Numbered from the stretch's first letter, positions 1-9,034 are shown. The stretch: 57,728 bases of DNA from Chthonomonadaceae bacterium (GCA_025054835.1 JANWZQ010000164.1:1-57728), one strand, 5' to 3'. Notes: generated by a model not told the origin, from the letters alone. Numbers and translations: made by a program.

Positions 1-934
1 CCTGCACGACGAAGGCGTCTGCGGCCAGCACAAGCTGACGCGTGAAGTGATCGCGTGCGCCGGACACCTGAACCAGCGATTGTTGCCGGGATACAAGGGC
101 CTCCCACGTGTCCCGGGCCGGCGGATCGGGGTCGGGCTCCACCGAAGCGACCGCGACGAGCGTCTCTCCAGCATGTAGAGGCGCGACAAAGTCCCCCGGT
201 GTGTACAGGTCTTCCTCACCCTCCATGCCACGCTCCCATTCCCGCGGGTGCTGGAAACGGTAGTACCACCATCCAGTCTCCTGGAACGCGGTGCCGGGGT
301 AGGAGCTACCATCCTCCCGCAGCAGGGCGATCCGTAGTGTGGTTGGCCGGCTGGTCACCTGCCAGATCGGCGGGAGCTCCAGCTGGATCCCTTCGGGCGT
401 GCGCGTCGTCCGCGGCGGATCCGCACAGCGCATCTCGCTGTGGTAATCCTTCCAGGCCAGCAGGGGTGTCAGACGGAGGAGGGCTGTATGGCCTGCGGGC
501 AGGGCGTTCAGGCGGTAGGCGATACAGACGCTGTTGCGCCCTCGCGGCATCCAGATCCGTTTTTCCAGACGTATGCCCGGTTCCGGCGCCCAGACCCACG
601 TCGGCGCGGGGTAGGCCTGCCAGGACTCCAGCCAGCGGTATCCTTGCGGGTGGATCGTGTCGGGGTAGAAATTCGCAGCGAGGGGATAGGCTCTCAGCCC
701 CGGGGCACTGTTGACTTCCAGCACTGCTTCCAGTCTGGACAGCAGCACGGCACGCCCCAGCGGAGGCCGGAGCGCAGCAACCAGAAGGCCATGATAGCGC
801 CGGGTGCTGGCGGTGCCCAGAGTAGCGGAGGCGTACCCCCCCAGACCGTTGGTCACAAGCCATTCGCGCTGGAAAACGACGGTCGTGTCACGCAGGACGT
901 CCGGTCCAAAGGAGATGTGCGCATCATCAGGCAT
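1..934 (-). CDS. Glycogen debranching enzyme (amylo-alpha-1,6-glucosidase type), N-terminal part
   Basis: The reading frame runs off the left edge, so about 311 N-terminal residues are visible. They carry the hallmark of the glycogen-debranching N-terminal domain: EWLVTNGLGGYAS at residues 24-36, then TRRYHGLLVAALRPP at 44-58, followed by a beta-rich stretch. The family removes alpha-1,6 branches of glycogen or maltodextrin in the cytoplasm; the catalytic (alpha/alpha)6 barrel would lie outside the window. The ATG at 934 is chosen because it is preceded by a purine-rich GAGAGGA ribosome site and starts just before the conserved block. A hairpin at 967-1000 separates it from the cytochrome gene upstream. 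The family call is firm; exact substrate is not visible. Confidence 0.88.
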   Translation of the reverse strand, partial: MPDDAHISFGPDVLRDTTVVFQREWLVTNGLGGYASATLGTASTRRYHGLLVAALRPPLGRAVLLSRLEAVLEVNSAPGLRAYPLAANFYPDTIHPQGYRWLESWQAYPAPTWVWAPEPGIRLEKRIWMPRGRNSVCIAYRLNALPAGHTALLRLTPLLAWKDYHSEMRCADPPRTTRTPEGIQLELPPIWQVTSRPTTLRIALLREDGSSYPGTAFQETGWWYYRFQHPREWERGMEGEEDLYTPGDFVAPLHAGETLVAVASVEPDPDPPARDTWEALVSRQQSLVQVSGARDHFTRQLVLAADAFVVQ

Positions 935-960
935 GCCTGGATCCTCTCTGAAAGGGGCGC

Positions 961-1000
961 ACGAAAAGGCCCGACTCCACTTTTCGAAGCGGTCGGGCCT
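961..1000 (-). terminator. Rho-independent terminator after the cytochrome c gene
   Basis: A 9-bp perfect stem (967-975 with 992-1000, GC-rich, 16-nt loop) is followed on the minus strand by TTTTCG. It lies about 20 bases after the cytochrome c stop codon and before the debranching-enzyme start, so it probably ends the cytochrome transcript. Confidence 0.6.
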
Positions 1001-1020
1001 GCAGCGGCATATGGACGCAC

Positions 1021-1455
1021 CTACTTCAGGCTCTGCAGGTAGGCGATGAGCGCATCAAGGTCCTTGCCCTTGATGGTCTCCTCATACGAAGGCATGGAGG
1101 AGTCGGGGCTGTCCGCCTTCGGGTTATGGATGGACTCTTTCAGGAACGCGGTGGTTCTCTTTTTCGGGTCCGCGCCGATCTTGGTCAGTTCCGGGCCACT
1201 GGTGCCTCCCTGCCCGGCGATCACATGGCAGGCGGCGCACCCGTTGGCCATGTAGACTTTTTTGCCCGCGGCGATCAGTGCCTTCTCGTCTTTCTTTTCG
1301 TCCTTTTTCGCGGGGGGTTTCTTGGGGGCAGGCTTCTTTTTCTGTGGCTCCGCTACGGTAGCGGTGACCACCATGGAAACCAGAAGAACAAAGGTAGCCA
1401 GTGCCATCGCACCGGCGCGTTGCACTCGACAGGTCAAAACCGGAACTCCTTTCAC
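1021..1455 (-). CDS. Secreted or membrane-anchored class I cytochrome c
   Basis: This 144-residue protein has a basic N-terminus and a hydrophobic segment (about 16-35) that is a signal peptide or anchor. A Lys/Pro/Ala-rich linker (38-58) follows, then a single cytochrome c domain. Haem attachment is CAACH at 73-77, and Met121 in SSMPSYE is the likely distal ligand. It should act as an electron carrier on the outer face of the cytoplasmic membrane. The start is GTG with a weak ribosome site; the internal ATG at residue 17 would still leave a signal. No oxidase or haem-maturation genes are adjacent, so its partners are unknown. Confidence 0.85.
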   Translation of the reverse strand: MKGVPVLTCRVQRAGAMALATFVLLVSMVVTATVAEPQKKKPAPKKPPAKKDEKKDEKALIAAGKKVYMANGCAACHVIAGQGGTSGPELTKIGADPKKRTTAFLKESIHNPKADSPDSSMPSYEETIKGKDLDALIAYLQSLK

Positions 1456-1662
1456 CCTGTGATCCTGGCCACGTGCGTTTGCACACGTTCCCTGTGCTCT
1501 ATAGACGCACCGGCCTGCAAAAGGCTACAGGTATTTCCACGCCCGGCTCGCTTCTTCCTGCCGCATCCATTCCTGCTCTTCCTGAGAGATGCCAGAGGTT
1601 GACGTGTTGCAGATGGCGTATATTACATCGACCGTACGATCCCCGCAAGGAGGCAACTGGCA

Positions 1663-2424
1663 ATGGCGAGAATCAAGCAGTCGTTTGCGTGGTGGGCTGT
1701 GGCCCGCCATTTCGAGAGCCCGGAAGCGTTGATCCAGACTGCGGCGCGCATCGGCTATGTCGGCGTGGAGATGTGCCCCCAGGAGGTATGGCAACGGGTG
1801 ATCGACGCCGGTATGAAGGTCGTCACCATCGGTGGGCATCAGTCGCTCACAGACGGTCTGAACCGACTGGAGAATCACGACCGTATCGAGCGTGAGATCC
1901 ACGATAATCTGGCGCTGGCGCAACAGTGGGGCATTCCCGTGTTGATCGTCTTCAGCGGTAACCGCAACGGACTGGATGACGCGCAGGGTAAGGAGAACAC
2001 GGCAAAAGGGTTGCAACGCGTGGCCCGAGCAGCGGAGGATGCCGGGGTCACGCTGGCTCTGGAGCTGTTGAACTCCAGGGTGGATCACCCGGACTATCAG
2101 TGCGACCACACCACGTGGGGGGTCGAGGTTTGCCAGATGGTCAATTCTCCACGCGTCAAACTGCTCTATGACATCTATCACATGCAGATCATGGAGGGAG
2201 ACATCATCCGCACCATCCGTGCGCATATCGATTGGATCGGGCACTTCCACACAGCGGGCAATCCCGGGCGGAATGAACTGGACGAGAATCAGGAGCTCTA
2301 CTATCCGGCCATCATGCGCGCCATTGCCGCCACCGACTACGACGGATATGTCGGGCAGGAATTTGCGCCCAAAGGGGATCCGATTGCTGCGCTGCAACAG
2401 GCCTTTGATGCCTGTAATGTGTGA
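1663..2424 (+). CDS. Hydroxypyruvate isomerase-like TIM-barrel protein
   Basis: A 253-residue AP-endonuclease-2-type TIM barrel, resembling the hydroxypyruvate isomerase/OtnI branch of sugar isomerases and epimerases. Likely metal and catalytic residues are Glu134 (LALELLN), Asp170 and His173 (YDIYHMQ), His196 ([15 protein letters not shown]) and Glu233 (GYVGQEFAP), in the order expected for the family. There is no signal peptide, so it is cytoplasmic. The ATG has a strong GGAGG site nine bases upstream. It is followed after 117 bases by a second TIM barrel of the same superfamily, suggesting joint action on a carbohydrate or hydroxy-acid intermediate. The substrate cannot be read from sequence. 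Confidence 0.82.
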   Translation: MARIKQSFAWWAVARHFESPEALIQTAARIGYVGVEMCPQEVWQRVIDAGMKVVTIGGHQSLTDGLNRLENHDRIEREIHDNLALAQQWGIPVLIVFSGNRNGLDDAQGKENTAKGLQRVARAAEDAGVTLALELLNSRVDHPDYQCDHTTWGVEVCQMVNSPRVKLLYDIYHMQIMEGDIIRTIRAHIDWIGHFHTAGNPGRNELDENQELYYPAIMRAIAATDYDGYVGQEFAPKGDPIAALQQAFDACNV

Positions 2425-2541
2425 TTGCAGGTGCGCTGTCCTGGCGCTCTGTTCCCCGGCAGGTTCTGCACGAATGCCAGAAGATCTCCGGAGCCCGCAG
2501 GACCTGCCGGCGTACTGTGCCGGGGCCGGGAGAGGCCAGTC

Positions 2542-3354
2542 ATGATCCCGATTGTGTTTTTCAGCAAGGAACTGAGAAGCCTGTCTGTGCCGCAGTTGAT
2601 CGATGCATTGCATCGAATGCGCTGCGACGGGATCGATCTCTGCGTACGTGAGGGGTACCCGATCAACCCGGACAACGTGAAGTCGGAACTGCCGCAGGCG
2701 GCCCGGCGGTTCCGCGAGGCCGGGCTGAAAATCCCGATGATCTCCGTGGCAACGGACCTGACAGACCCGCATCTGCCCGTCGTTGACCGCCTGCTTGGCG
2801 CCTGTCACGACGCGGGCGTCGCCCTGCTGAAGCCAGGATACTGGCGCTTTGTGGAAGGAGACTACTGGCATCAGGTGGATCAGGTGCGCCGTAGCCTCGA
2901 AGTCTGGCAGCAGAAGGCGACCGCACAGGGGGTGCGGATTGCCTGGCACACGCACAGCGGCTACAATCTGGGCCTGAACGCCGCGGCGATGATGCATCTG
3001 GTGCGCGGGTTCAACCCGGCGCACATCGGCGTTTACCTGGACACCACACACCTGTTGCTGCACGGGGAGCCCCTGCCAATGGCCATCGACATGGTGCGCC
3101 CGCACCTGTGCGTGATCGGGGTGAAAGATGTGCTGCGAGTGCGACAACCGGATCGTCCGGGAGCTTTCGCGGCCACTCCGATTGGCGAGGGCATGGTCGA
3201 CTTCCCCGGGCTTGTGCGAGCGATGCGGCAGCGCGATCTCGCGGTCCCACTCACGTTGCACACCGAATACCGCGTGGGTTCGGAGGAAGAGCGCATCGCA
3301 CAGGCAGGTCGTGATGTGGCCTATCTACGGCAATTGCTGGGGGCACAGTCCTGA
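2542..3354 (+). CDS. Sugar phosphate isomerase/epimerase-like TIM-barrel protein
   Basis: A 270-residue xylose-isomerase-like TIM barrel. Blocks typical of the superfamily include IAWHTHSGYNLG, GVYLDTTHLLLHGEP and IGVKDVLRV, followed by a C-terminal HTEYRVGSEEE segment. Residues that could bind a divalent metal (His of WHTHS, Asp and His of LDTTHL, Glu of HTEYR) are present. The ATG at 2542 is preferred over earlier in-frame starts because it follows GGGAGAGG and matches the beginning of the first beta strand. It is probably co-transcribed with the hydroxypyruvate isomerase-like gene upstream. It converges with the SDR gene, whose stop lies six bases downstream. Precise reaction unknown. Confidence 0.78.
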   Translation: MIPIVFFSKELRSLSVPQLIDALHRMRCDGIDLCVREGYPINPDNVKSELPQAARRFREAGLKIPMISVATDLTDPHLPVVDRLLGACHDAGVALLKPGYWRFVEGDYWHQVDQVRRSLEVWQQKATAQGVRIAWHTHSGYNLGLNAAAMMHLVRGFNPAHIGVYLDTTHLLLHGEPLPMAIDMVRPHLCVIGVKDVLRVRQPDRPGAFAATPIGEGMVDFPGLVRAMRQRDLAVPLTLHTEYRVGSEEERIAQAGRDVAYLRQLLGAQS

Positions 3355-3359
3355 GGGGG

Positions 3360-4103
3360 CTAACGCAACCCGCCACCGGCGTAGATCACCTGCCCGGTGA
3401 TCCAGCCACCCTCTTCCGAGGCCAGAAAGGCAACTACAGCGGCGATATCCTCCGGTGTGCCCAGTCTGCCGAGCGGCGTGCTGGCGATCACCTGCTGCTT
3501 CTGTTCTGCCGACATGAAGGCATCCAGCATATCGGATTCGGTGGCGCCGGGAGCGACCGCGTTGACGGTAATACCTCGCGGTCCCAGGTCATGGGCGATG
3601 CTGCGCGTCAGGTTCTCCAGAGCGGCCTTGGTAGCCGCGTAGACCGGGGCCATCGGCGCGGGCACCTGCGTGATCCCGGAGGAGAGATTGATGATCCGGC
3701 ACCCGGGACCGTGAAAGTGGCGCGCTGCCTGCTGCATGGCGAACAACGGCCCACGCACGTTGACGTGGAACATGCGTTCGAAGTGCCCTGCGTCGAGAGA
3801 GTCCAGCGACAGGCGCTCGGCGATCGCGGCGTTGTTGACCAGAATATCCAACCGACGAAAGCGATCCATGACCTCTGTGAACAGACGCTCGATGGCGCGC
3901 AGGTCCCCCATGTCGGCCTGTAGCGCCATCGCCTCGCCCCCGGACTGCTCGATCCGGCGAACAACCTGCTGCGCTGCCTCTTCTCGCTGCGCGTAGCCCA
4001 CGACGACCTTTGCACCGTCAGCAGCCAGACGCCGGGCGATCCCGGCGCCGATCCCCCGGGACCCTCCGGTCACAATAGCAACTTTTCCCGTCAGTCCTGC
4101 CAC
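3360..4103 (-). CDS. Short-chain dehydrogenase/reductase (FabG-like)
   Basis: A 247-residue classical SDR. The nucleotide-binding motif TGGSRGIG is at 12-19, NNAA at 90-93, the catalytic Ser in NLSSG near 141-142, and YAATK gives Tyr155 and Lys159. Family members use NAD(P)H to interconvert ketones and alcohols; this one resembles 3-oxoacyl-ACP reductase and sugar or cyclitol dehydrogenases. Its start overlaps the end of the aminopeptidase gene by 13 bases, so the two are translationally linked. No acyl carrier protein or fab genes are adjacent, so a role in fatty acid synthesis is not supported by context. Confidence 0.85.
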   Translation of the reverse strand: MAGLTGKVAIVTGGSRGIGAGIARRLAADGAKVVVGYAQREEAAQQVVRRIEQSGGEAMALQADMGDLRAIERLFTEVMDRFRRLDILVNNAAIAERLSLDSLDAGHFERMFHVNVRGPLFAMQQAARHFHGPGCRIINLSSGITQVPAPMAPVYAATKAALENLTRSIAHDLGPRGITVNAVAPGATESDMLDAFMSAEQKQQVIASTPLGRLGTPEDIAAVVAFLASEEGGWITGQVIYAGGGLR

Positions 4104-5596
4104 AGGTCTTCCTTCTGTAACCCATGCACCAGCTCTGCCAGCAGGCGCACTCCGTAGCCCGTCGGCCCTTTGATGAAGGGGCCCCTGTCAGCGTCGACCG
4201 CGTGTACACCAGCGATGTCGATGTGTGCCCAGGGAATTTTTCGCTCAACAAAGTGGGTGAGAAACACGGCACCCTGTATGGGATGCGCCTTGCGGCCGGG
4301 GTTGGAATTGACCAGATCGGCAACCGGGGATTTCATGAGCTCACGGTACTCGGCGTGCAGTGGCAGGCGCCAGACGCGTTCGCCACTGACTTCCGCAGCA
4401 CGCTCCAGACGGGCCAGAAGCGATACATCCTCGCAGAAGAGCCCGGCATACACGGAGCCCAGCGCAACCACCACACCTCCAGTGAGTGTGGCCAGATCCA
4501 CGATCAGGGCAGGCTTCTCGATCTCACAGGCCCAGCACAGCGCGTCCGCCAGCACCAGACGGCCCTCCGCGTCCGTATTGGTGATCTCGACGGTGACCCC
4601 GTTCCGGTAGGTGATCACGTCGTCCGAGCGCATGCTGGCGGCGCCAATGCTGTTTTCCGCCGCTGCCAGAAGCCCCACCACAGGAAAATCCGGTCGGATC
4701 AGGGTGCTGACCGCCTGCATCACTCCAAGCACAGCACATCCGCCATCTTTATCGCGCTTCATCCCGACCATGTTCTCCCGGGACTTGATGCTCAGGCCGC
4801 CCGTATCGTAGGTAATGGTCTTCCCTACGAAGACGACCGGAGGGCGCGTTGTGCCCTTCTCCGGGCGATACTCCAGCCGGATCAGACAGGGAGGGTTGGC
4901 AGAAGCACGGCCAACATGAAGTAACCCCTCCATGCGTTCGGCTTTCAATTCTTCTCCCTGCAGGACCCGGCAGTGCAGGCCACTCTGCTGCGCCATCTGT
5001 TCCGCACGTTCCGCGATCCACAGGGGCGTGGCAATGTTGGGTGGGGTCTGCGACAGGTCGCGGGCCAGATTGACGGCCGAGGCGAGCCGCAGGCCATACT
5101 CCACACCAGCGCGAAAGGTGTCATCCGGAACGATAAGGGTCAACGGATCAGGCGTCTCCGGTTTCGTTGCAGAGCCCCGGAAGGCGTCGCCTTTCCACGC
5201 GAGCAGACCCGTACCCTCCCCGAAGGCCCTGCCGCAGGCATTCATGTCCAGCCCTGCCTCCCGGACCTGCGGACCCAGCGCCACGTGAACGGTGCAGATC
5301 CTTGCCTGTGCCAGTCGTCGTCCGGCTACGGCTGCCAGGTTGCGGAAATCGCCGGGGCGCAGCGCGCCCGGTTGCCCCAGACCCAGTAGCAGGATCCGTA
5401 TCTCCCGGTCCTCCTTCAGGTAGAAGGTCTCTACAAGGTTCTCTTTCTCACCTGTGCATTCTCGACGCGCCAGTGCGGCCTGCAGGGTAGGAAACGCCTC
5501 CGGGAACACCTCCGGGGCAACACGTTTATCCTGAAAAACACCGAGGATCAGCGCTTCCGCCTCTCCTTCCGGCGCAACATGTACCGACTGAAACAT
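4091..5596 (-). CDS. pepA: Leucyl aminopeptidase (M17 family)
   Basis: A 501-residue cytosolic aminopeptidase with an N-terminal macro-like domain and a C-terminal M17 catalytic domain. The dimetal site is intact. Counting from a TTG 39 bases further upstream, Lys272 and Asp277 lie in GKTITYDTGG, Asp295 in MKRDKDGG, and Asp355, Glu357 and the bicarbonate-holding Arg359 in NTDAEGR. It releases N-terminal amino acids from peptides. The first in-frame start is the TTG at 5635. I prefer the ATG at 5596 because it gives the usual family length and precedes the first conserved residues, though neither start has a strong ribosome site. It overlaps the SDR gene downstream. Confidence 0.9.
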   Translation of the reverse strand: MFQSVHVAPEGEAEALILGVFQDKRVAPEVFPEAFPTLQAALARRECTGEKENLVETFYLKEDREIRILLLGLGQPGALRPGDFRNLAAVAGRRLAQARICTVHVALGPQVREAGLDMNACGRAFGEGTGLLAWKGDAFRGSATKPETPDPLTLIVPDDTFRAGVEYGLRLASAVNLARDLSQTPPNIATPLWIAERAEQMAQQSGLHCRVLQGEELKAERMEGLLHVGRASANPPCLIRLEYRPEKGTTRPPVVFVGKTITYDTGGLSIKSRENMVGMKRDKDGGCAVLGVMQAVSTLIRPDFPVVGLLAAAENSIGAASMRSDDVITYRNGVTVEITNTDAEGRLVLADALCWACEIEKPALIVDLATLTGGVVVALGSVYAGLFCEDVSLLARLERAAEVSGERVWRLPLHAEYRELMKSPVADLVNSNPGRKAHPIQGAVFLTHFVERKIPWAHIDIAGVHAVDADRGPFIKGPTGYGVRLLAELVHGLQKEDLWQD

Positions 5597-5684
5597 CGCT
5601 CTGCGTATCCGCAAGGAAGCTCCTGCGCTGCGCAAGATTCGCGCGGCCGGGCAGGCTCATGATAGCAGAGTCACTTCAGAGGTG

Positions 5685-6581
5685 TCAACCGCGGTCAGCA
5701 AATGCGCAGGACAGAGCCGTGAGACGTGTCTGCACACGCTCATGCTCCTCTGCCAGGCGGGCATGCAGCACTCCCAGCTCCCGCTCGGCAAAGGTGTAGC
5801 CCTCCACACACAGTTGCCTGTACTCTGCTGCGAAGTGATCCCGGATCGGGCGCACGCGACGGTAGACGCGCATGTGAGCGCAGGTCGTGTCGTAGACGGG
5901 ATGATTGCCAAGCAGGGACTCCATCCCTAGATGGTGCAGGAGCGCGTCGTAGACGGGGGCATAGAAGTCGTTGGCAGGTCGATGATCGCAGTTCCCTGCG
6001 TGGTTGAACAGGTCCAGAGAGACGAAGAGCAACCCTCCGGGAATGAGGTGCGCCACCCAGTTCACCAGCAGTTGCACCGGATCATCCACATGCTCGAAGC
6101 AGTCATGACACCCGATGAGATCGAAGCGCTCCTGCGGCAGGGCGCGTGCGTCCACGAAGCGTGCCCGAATGCCCCGGCGTGCGTAACGCCACTGCGCGAA
6201 CTCCAGCTCATGACAGGGAATATCCGCGTGCACGATCCGGGCACCGCACCGCGCAAACGCAATACAGTCCCTGCCAATGCCCGGGCCGATATCCAGATAT
6301 GCCCTGCCACGCACATCGCCAGCGAGCGCCAGAGTGACCTGCAGGCGCGCCAGCACATGCGGCAGGCGTGCTTCCGAGACCAGGGGCAGCAACAACGTGT
6401 GCTCCGGGTCCACCGGTTCCTGAAAATCGGAGGCGCGCAATCGGTCGTAGAGTGCGCGCACCTGCTCCAGTGGCAGACGCCGGTAGTCGGCGTACTCCAG
6501 TGCAGCATCTTCAAACAGGTCGAGCACGCGATAGCGGAGCAACGCCTGCACCTGTTCTACCGGCATCGCGACGATTTCCAT
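5685..6581 (-). CDS. Class I SAM-dependent methyltransferase
   Basis: A 298-residue protein with a Rossmann methyltransferase domain in its middle. Motif I is LDIGPGIGRD at 96-105, then acidic motif II (IVHADIP), and a motif IV-like stretch DLIGCHDCFEHVDDP, typical of methyltransferase types 11, 12 and 23. The N-terminal 90 residues are helical and not recognised. It starts one base after the stop of the lytic transglycosylase, so it is the last gene of the fliI-fliJ-transglycosylase operon. Its target is unknown; a role in modifying flagellar or cell-wall components is only suggested by position. It could equally be an unrelated small-molecule methyltransferase. Confidence 0.75.
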   Translation of the reverse strand: MEIVAMPVEQVQALLRYRVLDLFEDAALEYADYRRLPLEQVRALYDRLRASDFQEPVDPEHTLLLPLVSEARLPHVLARLQVTLALAGDVRGRAYLDIGPGIGRDCIAFARCGARIVHADIPCHELEFAQWRYARRGIRARFVDARALPQERFDLIGCHDCFEHVDDPVQLLVNWVAHLIPGGLLFVSLDLFNHAGNCDHRPANDFYAPVYDALLHHLGMESLLGNHPVYDTTCAHMRVYRRVRPIRDHFAAEYRQLCVEGYTFAERELGVLHARLAEEHERVQTRLTALSCAFADRG

Positions 6582-6582
6582 G

Positions 6583-7164
6583 TCACTGTCCCAGCATGCT
6601 CAGGATACGTTGCACGTACTGCCGGGTCTCTGTGTAGGGCGGTATACCCCCGTAGCGACGTACCGTACCGATGCCAGCGTTGTAAGCAGCCAGCGCCAGT
6701 GGCAGGTCTCCGCGAAATTCGCGCAACAACCCGGCCAGATGCCGGGTGCCGGCAGCGATGTTCTGCTCCGGATCGAAGCTGTCCCGCACGCCGTAGAGAG
6801 CGGCCGTCTCAGGCATCAGTTGCATCAGGCCCTGCGCCCCGGCTGTTGAAACGGCCCGCGGGTTACCCCCGGACTCCTGCTGAATGACGGCGCGTACCAG
6901 TTGCGGGTCCAGACCATTCAGGCGGGCATACTTTTCAATGTGCGCCTCGATGTCCCGACTGAAAGTTCCCACGCTACCGGTTACGGGTTGCAGTGTGATC
7001 TGACCTTTCGCCTGCGCCAGAGCCACATCGAACAGAGCCGCTTCCCGGCTCTCTGTTCGAGGAGCCTCCCACGGTGCCGGGGAGTTGCCCGGACTCAGAG
7101 CTTCCAGACGCATCTGCAGCTCCTGAACGCGGGCGAGCGTCTCGTGTATGCGTGACTCCATCAT
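6583..7164 (-). CDS. Lytic transglycosylase (SLT domain) in the fliI-fliJ operon
   Basis: A 193-residue protein with a C-terminal soluble lytic transglycosylase domain. The catalytic Glu97 lies in VIQQESGGNPRA, followed by GLMQLMP (112-118) and AYNAG (160-164). It cleaves the MurNAc-GlcNAc bond of peptidoglycan. The start ATG at 7164 overlaps the fliJ stop (ATGA) and has a GGGAGG site, ruling out the longer upstream start. There is no Sec signal peptide or lipobox. An SLT enzyme with no signal encoded inside a flagellar export operon suggests that it opens the wall for the rod, the job done by FlgJ elsewhere, perhaps exported by the flagellar apparatus. That role is inference. Confidence 0.85.
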   Translation of the reverse strand: MMESRIHETLARVQELQMRLEALSPGNSPAPWEAPRTESREAALFDVALAQAKGQITLQPVTGSVGTFSRDIEAHIEKYARLNGLDPQLVRAVIQQESGGNPRAVSTAGAQGLMQLMPETAALYGVRDSFDPEQNIAAGTRHLAGLLREFRGDLPLALAAYNAGIGTVRRYGGIPPYTETRQYVQRILSMLGQ

Positions 7165-7637
7165 GCGGCCTCCCGGTATTCCTGAATTGCAGGCCGGAGC
7201 CGGGTGTGGCGCCGGGTCGCGATTTCGTCCAGCGCGTCCTGCTCCATTTTGTTGCAGAGATGGACGTGCGCCTGCCATTCTCTCTCATACAGGCGGGAGA
7301 GCGCCTCTCGCGCCTGTCGCGCTGCGATCAATTCCTGCCGCTTCTCCTCCAGCAGGATCTGCGCGGTCTCCAGAGCGCGCTTCTGCCGCTCGATGGCCGA
7401 CTGCACGACCTGCAGGTAGCGCTCCCGGTCATAGATGCTGCCGACGTCGAAGGGGACGCCAACACATCCACCGGGCCGGGACAGGACAATGCTGCGAAAC
7501 TCCTGTTGTAACTCCCGCAGGCGCGCCTCGATCGACTGCACGTTCTGCTGGACCTGCGCGAAGTCCCGCTCCCGCAACTCCTCGACAGTCTCACGGTGCC
7601 GCAGTACTGCGGCCAGTCGAAACTGAAAACGTCTCAC
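7161..7637 (-). CDS. fliJ: Flagellar export protein FliJ
   Basis: A 158-residue almost entirely helical protein predicted to form an antiparallel coiled coil, beginning FQFRLAAVLRHRETVEE. This matches the N-terminus of FliJ, the stalk-like partner of the FliI ATPase and chaperone-escort factor of the flagellar type III export gate. Its identity is supported by its place directly after fliI, with which it overlaps by four bases, and by length (FliJ is usually about 145-160 residues). The short non-helical GGCVGVPFDVG stretch near the middle is the coiled-coil turn. Confidence 0.85.
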   Translation of the reverse strand: MRRFQFRLAAVLRHRETVEELRERDFAQVQQNVQSIEARLRELQQEFRSIVLSRPGGCVGVPFDVGSIYDRERYLQVVQSAIERQKRALETAQILLEEKRQELIAARQAREALSRLYEREWQAHVHLCNKMEQDALDEIATRRHTRLRPAIQEYREAA

Positions 7638-9034
7638 GATACACCCCCTGGCGGGAACTGGCGCAACAGCTCCCGCAATGTCTCGCCGAACGTGCTGGTC
7701 TCACTGGCACGCTGGCGCAGGAAGGCAGTGACCCCGTCGATCTTCGCGCGGGCAGCGTCGATCCGCGGGTTGCTCCCTTCCACATAGGCACCGATGTTGA
7801 TCAGATCTTCCGCGCTCTGATAGACGGCCAGCGTCTCGCGCAGGGCGCCAGCCGCCTCCTGATGTTCTGGCCCGGTGATCGCCGGCATGACGCGGCTGAC
7901 GCTCTGCAGGATGTCAATGGCCGGGTAGTGCCCCCGGTGCGCTAGGTGGCGCGATAGCACCACGTGACCGTCCAGAATACCCCGTACGGTGTCTGCGATC
8001 GGCTCATTCATATCGTCGCCTTCCACCAGCACGGTGTACAACCCGGTGATGCTGCCCACGCCACCGTCGGAAGTGCCTGCGCGCTCCAGCAGACGGGGCA
8101 GCAGGGCGAAAACGCTCGGTGGGTAGCCCCGTGTGGCCGGCGGTTCGCCAATGGCCAGCCCGACTTCACGCTGAGCCATTGCAAGCCGCGTGACAGAGTC
8201 CATCATCAGCATCACGTCGGCACCACGGTCGCGGAAGTATTCGGCAATCGCGGTCGCCACCAGTGCAGCCTTGATACGCACCAGGGCAGGCTGGTCGGAC
8301 GTGGCGACGACCACTACCGACCGCTGGATGCCCTCCGCCCCGAGGTTCTCCTCGATGAAATCGCGTACCTCACGCCCGCGTTCTCCGACCAAGCCAATCA
8401 CGTTCACGTCTGCGGCGGTGTTCCGGGCGATCATGCCCAGAAGCGTACTCTTACCCACGCCAGACCCCGCAAAGATCCCCATGCGCTGTCCCTTGCCGAT
8501 GGTCAGGCAGCCGTCCAGCGCACGAACGCCGGTCTGCAGGGGCTCGCAGATGCGGGCACGCGTGACTGCGTTGGGCGGTGGCGCGTTGACCGGGTAACTC
8601 GATGGCAGCTCGATGGGCGGGCCCCCATCCATCGGACGGCCCAGACCGTCCAGCATGCGCCCCAGCAACGCCTCGCCGACCATGACCTGATGGGTCTGGC
8701 GCGTGGCCACCACCTCACTCCCCGGTTTGATCCCCTCCATCGGGCCCAGAGGCATCAGCAGAACCCGATTGTTGCGGAAACCCACCACTTCCGCTCGGAT
8801 GGGTGGGCGCGCCGGGTCGTAGTCGTTGGCCCGGTCGTAGTAGATCTCGCAGATCTCCCCGACCATTGCGTTGGGGCCAACCGACTCGATCACCAGGCCA
8901 ATTACCTGTGCGACTTTACCGTTCTGCCGGACCGGGTCGAGCCGCTCCAATCGTTGACGATAGCGGCTCAGGTCCACAACCGGCGGAGGGATCTCGGGTA
9001 AGGGAATTCGCGTGTCGGGCATCTCCTTCTTCAT
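7634..9034 (-). CDS. fliI: Flagellum-specific ATPase FliI
   Basis: A 466-residue F1-beta-like ATPase. Walker A is GIFAGSGVGKST at 186-197, Walker B is VMLMMDSVTR near 274, and the export-ATPase signature GEPPATRGYPPSVFA follows. A beta-barrel N-domain precedes the catalytic core. FliI hexamers energise export of flagellar proteins at the cytoplasmic face of the basal body. The ATG start has GGAAGG five bases upstream. The gene heads an operon with fliJ, a lytic transglycosylase and a methyltransferase. No fliH or fliG is visible upstream; the adjacent divergent gene is unrelated, so flagellar genes are split across the chromosome. Confidence 0.93.
   Translation of the reverse strand: MKKEMPDTRIPLPEIPPPVVDLSRYRQRLERLDPVRQNGKVAQVIGLVIESVGPNAMVGEICEIYYDRANDYDPARPPIRAEVVGFRNNRVLLMPLGPMEGIKPGSEVVATRQTHQVMVGEALLGRMLDGLGRPMDGGPPIELPSSYPVNAPPPNAVTRARICEPLQTGVRALDGCLTIGKGQRMGIFAGSGVGKSTLLGMIARNTAADVNVIGLVGERGREVRDFIEENLGAEGIQRSVVVVATSDQPALVRIKAALVATAIAEYFRDRGADVMLMMDSVTRLAMAQREVGLAIGEPPATRGYPPSVFALLPRLLERAGTSDGGVGSITGLYTVLVEGDDMNEPIADTVRGILDGHVVLSRHLAHRGHYPAIDILQSVSRVMPAITGPEHQEAAGALRETLAVYQSAEDLINIGAYVEGSNPRIDAARAKIDGVTAFLRQRASETSTFGETLRELLRQFPPGGVS

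Noticed and set aside
1525-3261. A 578-codon minus-strand open frame opposite the two TIM-barrel genes
   Set aside because: It is the antisense shadow of two well-supported genes with ribosome sites and family motifs; its protein has no recognisable domain and odd composition.
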